Both the position numbers and the translations under genes were made by a program. The notes beneath the pieces are model-generated. The model was given only the letters and a program-made list of their open reading frames with translations, was not told where the DNA came from and searched no databases. From positions 1 through 21,274 of the forward strand of contig JBGALL010000027.1 of NCBI GenBank assembly GCA_044223895.1: a stretch of 21,274 bases of DNA. Direction: 5' to 3'. The stretch is from CAKZSU01 sp044223895 (GTDB lineage: Bacteria; Patescibacteriota; Microgenomatia; UBA10105; UBA927). Position 1 is the first letter of the stretch. Every line of letters begins with the position of its first letter. Positions 7,429-14,928 of the stretch are shown here, piece after piece.

Positions 7429-9714
7429 ATGAGAAAACAGAAGAGATCCTCAGCCAATCGATTTGCGTCAAAAAAATCTCAGCTAATTCCAACATTATTG
7501 GGGACTCTCGTTTTACTCATCGTTACGGGTTTGCTTCTCAATATATTTATCTACGGACTTCACACAAATCAGGATCAACGTGCGCTCGCTGCAGTTACTG
7601 AAACAATAACATTCACTCCTCGAAGCGGGTCAGATTTTACTAACGAAGATGGTTCGTCAGTAAATGTATATCAACAGTTTCCCTCATCGTTATGGTTTGG
7701 AACCGGACAAAGCACAACAAATTCCTATCTTGGTATTAGAATGACTTCTGATAAGCCTATTCCTGCGGGAGCTTTTGTTACCTCTGCTTCTCTTGAATTT
7801 GTTGCAAAAACAGATACCTGGTTATCACTTTCCTCTACATTCTATGCAGAAACGAGTATCAATCCGGCTCCTTTTACTCAGACATCTAAACCTTCGCAGA
7901 GATTGAAAACTTCGATAAGCAAATCAGTTTCAGACAATGTTAAATGGACTACAAATACTCACTATAAATATGACATCACTTCAGTAGTTCAAGCATTGCC
8001 AAATAGTCTAGATCGTTCGGTTATCAGCATTCTCGCTAAAGGTGGGTCAAATCAATGGGGAAGAAAAAATATTTCTGTAGGGAATACCAGTGATGCTTAT
8101 CCTAGACTCAGTCTCACCTATCGTATCAATACCGTAGATGTTACCGCCACACCAAAGCCGACAACAGCACCAACAACTCAGATAATTCCCTCCCCCACTT
8201 CTATAGTAAAAGTCCCTACCAATACAGTCGCCATCCAACCCACAGTACCTATGACAGATATGGGATCTAACAGTATGGCAATGATGGGATGGAGTTATAC
8301 TGGAAAAAATAAACCCAATCCTCTATATGATAAATGCGATGATGGCACAGATGTTGTAGAAGCACATAGTCAGTATTATGTAATTGCCTACGATGGTATT
8401 AAATATCCCACCTGGCATCCCCCCGTTGTAACTAATCCTATAACCGGTGTAGGCAAATGTTATTTTGGACATGAACATGGAAGTAATCCTCAGGGGTATC
8501 GTTATTGGGACGAGATAGTTCAACATTTTGGCAAAGATATTAATGGTGATGGTGTTATAACTAAAATGACTATCAGTGACGCAGGAGTTATATCACCTGG
8601 TGATCGCGCCGGTGTTCCATTTGGCATTGCTAATGAACATATGAATGCATATTACAATCAAGAAGGTCGTGATTCTATTTTTGTGCGTCATGAAGATCAT
8701 GTAGGACACAAGATAGAATTCGTCAATTCTGAGGCTGATATGGTTGGCCATTCTACCCACGTTATGACTCAACTTCCTGGAACAATAGGTGTAAATATTC
8801 CCTATGGTGACAGTAATAATTATCAACCTACAGGAGTCGTCTGCACACATTTTCACAAATTCCATCAAGGCACACATTCTGGTGATGCCATAGAGAACAA
8901 TATGCATGAAGTAATTTTTCATTCGACTTGTATGAGCGTCAATGTTAATGGATTAAATGCAGCATCTATATATCCTGGGAACACAGTACTCCTAACAGGA
9001 ATGATGACCTTTGGTAATCCTGGTGGCTACAAAAGATTCTGTGGTAATGACAGATCATTACTCGTATGCCCTGAAGGTAAAAATTCCGATGGCTCATGTA
9101 AAGTAAGTGATCCATTGATTAGTAAATTGCCAAATAGTATTTATAGCGACACCTTAGGAAGAAATATGACCGACAGATCGTGTTTAGAAAATATAGATAG
9201 CATAACAGGTAGTTTCTATTTCACACCGTATGAAATTTGGCAGGGTGATTTGCGAATTACAACACCAACAGGTAAAATGATCGCTGAACACGGAAGACAA
9301 TGGGATGTTCTTGATCCTATTCGCTTCCCAGATCCGAAATCTTCTACTGGGTTTAGTTTTAATTCACAACAATGTGGACCCGGAGGGTTATTATACAGAA
9401 GAACACTACTCTGCGAAATAAATGGGAACTATGTAAATACGCCGTGGGATTCACCACAATCTGGATTCAAGGGACTAAAGAGAACAGCTTACTTTGGTCG
9501 AAATCGCGTATCAAATCAAGGAGGCTCACAAGTATGGTGGACTGATCCTTTGGGTGGAAATGCTGTAACCACTGCTTTTACATCTGGTTTAAAACAAAAA
9601 ATATCAACAGTAGAAGCAGATATATGTAAACTTTCTGTTTGCTCAACAATGAATGACCGCGCAATACAAAGATTATTTAACAATGGAGGGAATACGGTTC
9701 ATGCACCGAATTAA
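7429..9714 (+). CDS. Anchored surface protein A: DNRLRE-like domain plus histidine-rich domain (unrecognised)
   Basis: The 761 residues fall into four parts. A basic N-terminus precedes a membrane helix at about 20-43. A beta-sandwich-like domain (about 55-233) has DNRLRE/CBM96-like features: IPAGAFVTSASLEF, YKYDITSVVQALP and a closing PRLSLTYR. A Pro/Thr linker covers about 238-275. The C-terminal domain (about 300-761) matches no family I can name. It holds YPTWHPP, FGHEHG (346-351), an imperfect EF-hand-like loop DINGDGVIT (370-378), RHEDHVGHKIE (420-430), THFHKFHQG (473-481) and NNMHEVIFHSTC (490-501), with many Cys. The clustered His, Glu and Asp suggest a metal site outside the membrane; this is an inference. 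The protein ends in GNTVHAPN. The next gene starts 5 bases after the stop and codes for a paralogue, so the two form an operon. Confidence 0.75.
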   Translation: MRKQKRSSANRFASKKSQLIPTLLGTLVLLIVTGLLLNIFIYGLHTNQDQRALAAVTETITFTPRSGSDFTNEDGSSVNVYQQFPSSLWFGTGQSTTNSYLGIRMTSDKPIPAGAFVTSASLEFVAKTDTWLSLSSTFYAETSINPAPFTQTSKPSQRLKTSISKSVSDNVKWTTNTHYKYDITSVVQALPNSLDRSVISILAKGGSNQWGRKNISVGNTSDAYPRLSLTYRINTVDVTATPKPTTAPTTQIIPSPTSIVKVPTNTVAIQPTVPMTDMGSNSMAMMGWSYTGKNKPNPLYDKCDDGTDVVEAHSQYYVIAYDGIKYPTWHPPVVTNPITGVGKCYFGHEHGSNPQGYRYWDEIVQHFGKDINGDGVITKMTISDAGVISPGDRAGVPFGIANEHMNAYYNQEGRDSIFVRHEDHVGHKIEFVNSEADMVGHSTHVMTQLPGTIGVNIPYGDSNNYQPTGVVCTHFHKFHQGTHSGDAIENNMHEVIFHSTCMSVNVNGLNAASIYPGNTVLLTGMMTFGNPGGYKRFCGNDRSLLVCPEGKNSDGSCKVSDPLISKLPNSIYSDTLGRNMTDRSCLENIDSITGSFYFTPYEIWQGDLRITTPTGKMIAEHGRQWDVLDPIRFPDPKSSTGFSFNSQQCGPGGLLYRRTLLCEINGNYVNTPWDSPQSGFKGLKRTAYFGRNRVSNQGGSQVWWTDPLGGNAVTTAFTSGLKQKISTVEADICKLSVCSTMNDRAIQRLFNNGGNTVHAPN

Positions 9715-9719
9715 AAATT

Positions 9720-11936
9720 ATGAAACGAAAATCAAAACTTCAAATAAAAAAAACTCATGTTTCGGCAAATAGTCCAAAGTTGATTCCTACATTATTAGGA
9801 TCGCTGGTATTACTTATCGTTACCGGATTGCTACTCAATATATTCATCTTTGGTTTAGGAACTACAAATTCAGAACATGTTCGAGCCGCAGTAACGGAAA
9901 CAATTACGCTGATTCCAAAATCGCCAAGTGACTATATAAATGAAGATGGACAAGTAGTTCAAACCTATACCCAATCGCCAGGAACTGTGTGGTTGGGAAC
10001 TGGTCAAAATGTCACTACCTCCTTTCTCGGATTACGATTTACTGCTGATAAAGCCATTCCGGCTGGTTCTCAGGTGATCTCAGCATCTCTTGATCTTGTT
10101 CCGAAACAAGATACGTGGATTGGTTTAAATACAACGCTCTATGCAGAGACAGCGATTGATCCCCAGCCCTTTTCTCTCAGTTCAAAACCATCACAGCGAG
10201 CGAAAACTACAACCAATAAAGTTATCAGCGATAACGTTAAATGGTTAGCAAATAATCATTATAAGTACGATGTAACCTCGATAATTCAGTCTCTTCCGAA
10301 TAGTTCTGATCGCAAAACCATAAGTATTTTGGCTCAAGGTGGCAAACCACAATGGGGACGAAAATATGTTTTGGGTGGTTTGGCTACAGACACTACACCT
10401 CGATTAACCATCGTCTATCGAACTTCTGGAGAAGTAGTTCCAACCAAACCTACTGTTCCTAGTGTTCCTCCATCCCCAACCTCATTGACCCAACCAACCT
10501 CAGGTCAGATATCTCCGACTGCTAAACCAACACCGACATCACAACCACAAGGAAACACTGGTGGTGGAACTAGTACTGGGGTAGCAGCCTCGTTTGGGTT
10601 ATGGGATCCAGCCGATGCGAAATATGCAGCCGCGGGGCCACAGAAATATGCGACCTGTACGAAAGCCTTTCATGATAGTTTTTATGTCATAGCTACCGAT
10701 GGCAAGAAATATCCGACCTGGCATCCACCTGTCGCAGTAGATCCAGCAACGGGAGTGAAATGTTCATTTGGACATGAACACGGAGCCAATCCAGCCCAGT
10801 CAGCGATTTGGAACCAAGTCCAGCAACATTTCTACTATGATGCAAATAAGAATGGCGTGATGGATGCATCAGAGAAAGCAGTGGCTGGAGTACCCTTTGG
10901 ATATGCCAATGAACAATTAGATATATATTCCGCGAGTAAGAATTTGGGATACATGAGACATGAGGATCATGTTGGACACAAAGTCGAATGGGCCAATGCA
11001 GAAGCAGATATGGACGGAGGAACATTTAATTCCAATACAACTGGAGGAGTAATTGTTCCATTGAAACAAAATTCAGGGGACAAATGGGTAGACTTTGGAG
11101 CACGATGTTACTACTTTAGTAAAGTCCATCAGGGAGTAAGTACCTTTGATGCCTTTACCAACAATTTGCATGAAGTGATATTCTTTGCAGACTGTAAAGG
11201 ACCAAGTACCGCCTATGATCAGAAAGCAGCCATCACCCAGATGGTAGCCTTTGGAGCACCAGGAGAGTTTACCAACCTCTGTGATCCAGGTGGAGATAGA
11301 TCATCACCTGTGGTACTTGGTAAAGATGCAATGAATCAGAACTGGCCTGGGACTCGAGATGAAGGATTTAGAGCAATCATCCAAAGATCCTGTATCGAAA
11401 ACTATTTCCTGGTACCAAGTGGAAAGTTTTCGATGAACATGTACGAAGCCTGGGCAACCTCTATGCGACTCCAGACAACATCAGGCAAGACCGTATTGTC
11501 AGGGGTTAATTTGACCTTCGATGTTGAAGAGGCAAACCGATACTACTATCCAGGAAAGCCAAACAACGTTGGGTACGCTATGGACCTTTGTTATGAAAGA
11601 CTGGCGAATGGAAACGAAGCCAGAGGTGGAACCTGTGGAACAGTCACCAACTATGGACAAATTAAAGGGATAACTTGGAATGATACTCGATCAGGATTTA
11701 AAGGAATTCATCGAGGAATGTATTTCCAAGGACCAACCTTATCAAATGCAGGAGGATCAGAAGTCCTTTACACCGATCCCTATGGGAGAAATGGTCAGTC
11801 CACCCCATTTGCAGGCAGTGTCAAACAAGTATTATCTGCCAAGAATGTCAATTATGGAGACTTTGGAGTCATTGATCCACGACAGAACGATCATGTCTTT
11901 GATGACGGTGAAGGTACCGTCCACGGTCCGAATTAA
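9720..11936 (+). CDS. Anchored surface protein B: paralogue of protein A (unrecognised)
   Basis: This 738-residue protein has the same architecture as its upstream neighbour. The membrane segment (LIPTLLGSLVLLIVTGLLLN, about 21-44) is almost identical to that of protein A, the DNRLRE-like domain (about 56-234) is clearly similar and the Pro/Thr linker (about 240-278) differs in sequence. The C-terminal domain keeps YPTWHPP, FGHEHG (350-355), RHEDHVGHKVE (413-423), KVHQG (468-472) and NNLHEVIF (481-488), and ends in GTVHGPN. The calcium-type loop DANKNGVMDASE (374-385) has acceptable ligands at positions 1, 3, 5, 9 and 12, better than in protein A. His474 and His476 of protein A have no counterpart, while the histidine of the HQG motif does. 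The start is 5 bases after the upstream stop with no ribosome binding site. A terminator follows 38 bases after the stop. Confidence 0.75.
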   Translation: MKRKSKLQIKKTHVSANSPKLIPTLLGSLVLLIVTGLLLNIFIFGLGTTNSEHVRAAVTETITLIPKSPSDYINEDGQVVQTYTQSPGTVWLGTGQNVTTSFLGLRFTADKAIPAGSQVISASLDLVPKQDTWIGLNTTLYAETAIDPQPFSLSSKPSQRAKTTTNKVISDNVKWLANNHYKYDVTSIIQSLPNSSDRKTISILAQGGKPQWGRKYVLGGLATDTTPRLTIVYRTSGEVVPTKPTVPSVPPSPTSLTQPTSGQISPTAKPTPTSQPQGNTGGGTSTGVAASFGLWDPADAKYAAAGPQKYATCTKAFHDSFYVIATDGKKYPTWHPPVAVDPATGVKCSFGHEHGANPAQSAIWNQVQQHFYYDANKNGVMDASEKAVAGVPFGYANEQLDIYSASKNLGYMRHEDHVGHKVEWANAEADMDGGTFNSNTTGGVIVPLKQNSGDKWVDFGARCYYFSKVHQGVSTFDAFTNNLHEVIFFADCKGPSTAYDQKAAITQMVAFGAPGEFTNLCDPGGDRSSPVVLGKDAMNQNWPGTRDEGFRAIIQRSCIENYFLVPSGKFSMNMYEAWATSMRLQTTSGKTVLSGVNLTFDVEEANRYYYPGKPNNVGYAMDLCYERLANGNEARGGTCGTVTNYGQIKGITWNDTRSGFKGIHRGMYFQGPTLSNAGGSEVLYTDPYGRNGQSTPFAGSVKQVLSAKNVNYGDFGVIDPRQNDHVFDDGEGTVHGPN

Positions 11937-11974
11937 CAGTAGGACAAAATTACTTAACTTGAAAATCGCTATAG

Positions 11975-12010
11975 CCCATCGAATCATTTCCAAAGATACG
12001 ATGGGTTTTT
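11975..12010 (+). terminator. Rho-independent terminator after the paralogous pair
   Basis: CCCATCG (11975-11981) and CGATGGG (11999-12005) form a perfect 7-bp stem around a 17-base loop, followed at once by TTTTT (12006-12010). It closes the two-gene surface-protein operon just before the promoter of the Clp-like gene. The loop is longer than usual. Confidence 0.7.
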
Positions 12011-12024
12011 AGCTGAGAAAACAG

Positions 12025-12030
12025 TACTAT
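12025..12030 (+). promoter_or_regulatory. -10 box of the Clp-like ATPase gene (leaderless)
   Basis: TACTAT (5/6 match to TATAAT) lies 6 bases before the ATG at 12037, in the same arrangement as at queA. No good -35 is seen. The terminator immediately upstream argues that a separate promoter is needed. Confidence 0.45.
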
Positions 12031-12036
12031 TAACTC

Positions 12037-14457
12037 ATGGGAAATACTACGCCAAATTCTCCATCATTTGTTACCTTTTGGCTGGGAAAAGGACTTGATG
12101 ACTACATGGAAGTCTTAAAAAACTTCTTTATTTTTGTTTTTAATTTTTTTTCTATCCCCTACCTGCTAAAGACTCTTTTTTCTCCCTGGAAGCGATCTTA
12201 CCGGGTAAAAGAACGTCCTGGATTTTCATTCGAGGTCATGTGGGAAATTATTACCTTTAACCTTGTATCCAGAACTATTGGTGCAATTCTCAGAATCTCC
12301 ACAATCTTGATAGGGATATTGTGTCTGGGACTGTTACTCATCGCCAGTGTTGTCTATATACTCATCTGGTTTTTCATCATCCCCCTTCCGATGATGGCCT
12401 ATGGCAAATATCGAGATCGTCATGATATTCGCTTTTTGCAAACTGCTTCTACCGATAGAGATATCTGGAAAAATCTTCTTGGATCTCCCTATGGAAAGTT
12501 TCTCATTCAGCGACTGGAATTAACTGGTAGTCCGAACCTATCGTCTACCGAAAGAACGCTCACCCTTGCAGGTAATTCCATCCCAGAATTGTTAGTTATG
12601 TGGTTTGATAGCAATCAAGAAGTAGTGAATTTTTTTGATTCTTTCCACATCCGTAAACAAGATCTCTTGGTTCTCCAACGATGGTGGGAAATGCTACTAA
12701 ACGAACCAGGAATATTTTCGAAAGAATCTTTGTTGCGTATCCCCTCTATTGGCAAAACCTGGACGTATGGATATACACCAACCCTAGATCGTTTCACGGT
12801 AGATTTATCAAGCCTGCCTATCCCCTATGGTCATGTCAACGGTAGAACCAAAGAACTTAAAGCCATGGAAGAAATTTTAATGAAGCGCGAAGCTCGAAAT
12901 GCCTTCCTCGTCGGTGAACCTGGGGTAGGAAAACATCCACTCCTGATCTATCTTGCTCATCAAATAGCTTCTGGCCATGTGTATCCAGATTTGGAAGCTA
13001 AACGTTTAGTCTCTTTGGAAATGGAACAACTATTTGAGGAAGAAAGTGACGTTACTTCTCGAAAATCAACTGTAGCTCAAATATTAAACGAAGCAGGCAG
13101 AGCTGGGAATATCATCTTAATTATTGAGGATTTTGATCGATACGTGTCCACAGGGAAAGATAGAGATGATATGAGTGATGTCTTTCTCCATGCTCTCTCA
13201 CGAGGAACAATTTCTATAATCGCGGCAGTTTCTCCTGAAGATTTTCACCAATATATCCGACCTCATGCACAGCTAACCAAATTCTTTGAATCAGTTCATA
13301 TCAATCCAACTTCACCAGAAGAAACTCTAGAAATATTGATCAATATCCTGCCTGTATTTGAACGCCATCACATTACATTTACCTACCAAGCTTTAGCGGA
13401 AGTCATCAAACTCGGTGAAATGTATATACCTGATAAAGTATTTCCCGAAAAAGCTATTACTATAATGGAAGATGTAGAAACCTATGTCCGCAACACTCCC
13501 CAACTCCATTTCATAACCCCATCGTTTGTTCAGGAAGTATTTGAAAAGAAAGAAGGAATTCCTGTCCATGTTAGTAATACGGAAGCCGATAAACTGCTCA
13601 AGGTGGAGGCAATTTTACATAGTCGAGTAATTGGTCAGGATTCGGCAATTGCAGCTGTTTCAACGGCTCTGAAACGGTCACGGACCAATGTCACTACCAA
13701 GCATAATCGTCCTATGGGAAGCTTTTTATTTTTGGGACCTACTGGGGTTGGAAAAACTGAAACAGCCAAAGCTCTGGCGGACTTATTTTTCGGCGGTGAA
13801 AATCGTTTACTTCGGGTAGATATGAATGAATATACAACGCCTCAAAGTGTCAACGAAATTCTCGGTGACCCACATACAGGAAACGTTGGAACCTTTTTCC
13901 CACGTGTTCGCGAATTGAAATATGGAGTTGTTCTGCTCGATGAATTTGAAAAGGCAGATCCGCAAGTAAAGCAATTATTCCTATCATTACTCGATGAAGG
14001 GTATTTAACTGATGCTTTTGGCAAAACAGTCTCCTTTTTGACTACCATTGTTATTGCTACCAGTAATGCCGGAACGGAATATATTCGAGAACATATCCAT
14101 AATAATGATGCTTTATCGGAGCAAGCCGTACTGGAATATTTACAAACCAAAGGAATATTCTCACCGGAATTACTGAATAGATTTGATAGTGTGGTTGTAT
14201 TTACACCACTCTCTCCGGACCAAATAGAAACAATTATGACTATGACCTTAGTGAAACTTGCAGCTCAGGTAAAAGATCAATACGGAATTTCCTTAAAAAT
14301 TAACCCACAAACGAAAGTAAAACTGTTACACGATGGATTTAGTAGTGAGTTTGGTGGTCGTGCACTCTACCGAGCAGTACAACGAATTATTGAGAATCCA
14401 CTATCAGAAAAAGCACTTCGGGGTGAATTGAAACGTGGCGAAATTGTAGAGATATAA
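12037..14457 (+). CDS. Membrane-anchored Clp/Hsp100-like double AAA+ ATPase with a degenerate first ring
   Basis: This 806-residue protein has no Clp-N domain. It begins with hydrophobic segments at about 27-48 and 83-118. The first AAA+ module (about 262-500) starts like ClpC/ClpB (VNGRTKELKAMEEIL), but its Walker A is GEPGVGKH (293-300; His where Thr/Ser binds Mg), its Walker B is IILIIEDFD rather than the usual DE order, and the KYRG pore motif is not seen. The second module (about 525-806) looks active: GPTGVGKT (567-574), VVLLDEFEKA (631-640), ATSNAG sensor 1, LLNRFD arginine finger and FGGRAL sensor 2. Its pore-loop position reads GNVG instead of GYVG. No IGF/IGL-type ClpP-docking tripeptide and no ClpB middle coiled coil are apparent. 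A protein-remodelling role at the membrane without ClpP is the best inference. Confidence 0.88.
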   Translation: MGNTTPNSPSFVTFWLGKGLDDYMEVLKNFFIFVFNFFSIPYLLKTLFSPWKRSYRVKERPGFSFEVMWEIITFNLVSRTIGAILRISTILIGILCLGLLLIASVVYILIWFFIIPLPMMAYGKYRDRHDIRFLQTASTDRDIWKNLLGSPYGKFLIQRLELTGSPNLSSTERTLTLAGNSIPELLVMWFDSNQEVVNFFDSFHIRKQDLLVLQRWWEMLLNEPGIFSKESLLRIPSIGKTWTYGYTPTLDRFTVDLSSLPIPYGHVNGRTKELKAMEEILMKREARNAFLVGEPGVGKHPLLIYLAHQIASGHVYPDLEAKRLVSLEMEQLFEEESDVTSRKSTVAQILNEAGRAGNIILIIEDFDRYVSTGKDRDDMSDVFLHALSRGTISIIAAVSPEDFHQYIRPHAQLTKFFESVHINPTSPEETLEILINILPVFERHHITFTYQALAEVIKLGEMYIPDKVFPEKAITIMEDVETYVRNTPQLHFITPSFVQEVFEKKEGIPVHVSNTEADKLLKVEAILHSRVIGQDSAIAAVSTALKRSRTNVTTKHNRPMGSFLFLGPTGVGKTETAKALADLFFGGENRLLRVDMNEYTTPQSVNEILGDPHTGNVGTFFPRVRELKYGVVLLDEFEKADPQVKQLFLSLLDEGYLTDAFGKTVSFLTTIVIATSNAGTEYIREHIHNNDALSEQAVLEYLQTKGIFSPELLNRFDSVVVFTPLSPDQIETIMTMTLVKLAAQVKDQYGISLKINPQTKVKLLHDGFSSEFGGRALYRAVQRIIENPLSEKALRGELKRGEIVEI

Positions 14458-14636
14458 ATCTTCCGAGCCGACATCTGAACTACTTGTTTATATGCTTGTC
14501 ACCATGAGAGAAACGAAGGATCTCATTATAGTATGATTCATTTTTAGAGTTCTCGAAATCAGAATGAAATAATGTGATCCTTCGCTTAAATGCAGCGCTC
14601 AGGATGACAAGAATAATTAACAATCGCTAAAAATAT

Positions 14637-14706
14637 GTCATTCTGAACGAAGTGAAGAATCTCTTTCTTATGGATCCTTCGCTCTTTCAAAATCGCTCAG
14701 GATGAC
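14637..14706. repeat. Palindromic interspersed repeat, copy 1
   Basis: This 70-base element runs from GTCATTCTGAACGAAGTGAA to CGCTCAGGATGAC. Its two ends are imperfect inverted repeats of each other. It is nearly identical to copy 2 at 14793-14863 and close to copy 3 at 16785-16855. Confidence 0.85.
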
Positions 14707-14784
14707 AATAATAATTAACAATCGTTCAGGATGACAAGAATAATTAACAATCGCTCAGGATGACAAGAATAATTAACAATCGCT
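14701..14784. repeat. Tandem array of 29-base units derived from the repeat end
   Basis: The unit GATGACAAGAATAATTAACA plus ATCGCTCAG occurs at 14701-14729 and 14730-14758, and without its last three bases at 14759-14784. Further single units lie at 14603-14628 and 14858-14886, with related ones at 16720-16749 and 16750-16775. The units abut with no spacer. Confidence 0.8.
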
Positions 14785-14792
14785 AAAAATAT

Positions 14793-14863
14793 GTCATTCT
14801 GAACGAAGTGAAGAATCTCTTTCTTATGAGATCCTTCGCTTTTTCAAAATCGCTCAGGATGAC
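14793..14863. repeat. Palindromic interspersed repeat, copy 2
   Basis: This 71-base element is nearly identical to copy 1, with differences around the centre (TATGAGATCC against TATGGATCC, and a T-run variant). It is followed by another 29-base unit. Confidence 0.85.
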
Positions 14864-14928
14864 AAGAATAAATAACAATCGCTCAGGATGACATATGAGA
14901 ATTAACGTTTAGAGGAGATTATAAAAAT

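Larger units (their letters stand above)
14498..14892. repeat. Intergenic repeat cluster: palindromic elements plus short tandem units
   Basis: The 471 bases between the convergent genes ending at 14457 and 14929 hold no gene I can support. They contain degraded half-elements at 14498-14524 and 14575-14608, two near-complete palindromic elements (14637-14706, 14793-14863) and several short units of about 29 bases. Each full element pairs GTCATTCTGAACGAAGTGAA with a roughly complementary half ending GCTCAGGATGAC. Such elements could fold as hairpins and act as terminators between convergent genes. Confidence 0.85.

Noticed and set aside
8593..8922. Antisense open frame of 109 codons within surface protein A
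   Set aside because: It is a shadow of the histidine-rich coding frame, with low-complexity hydrophobic translation and no start signals.
9685..9720. GGAGGG at about 9685 as ribosome binding site for protein B
   Set aside because: It is about 30 bases from the ATG at 9720, too far for a Shine-Dalgarno site, and codes for conserved residues of protein A.
10693..11025. Antisense open frame of 110 codons within surface protein B
   Set aside because: It lies wholly opposite a well-supported gene with conserved motifs and shows no promoter, ribosome binding site or domain.
11680..12012. Plus-strand open frame overlapping the end of protein B and the terminator
   Set aside because: It is out of frame with protein B, runs through the terminator hairpin and has no recognisable features.
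14701..14886. CRISPR-like array of 29-base repeats
   Set aside because: The units abut head to tail with no unique spacers, and they are pieces of the interspersed palindromic element; no cas gene is nearby.
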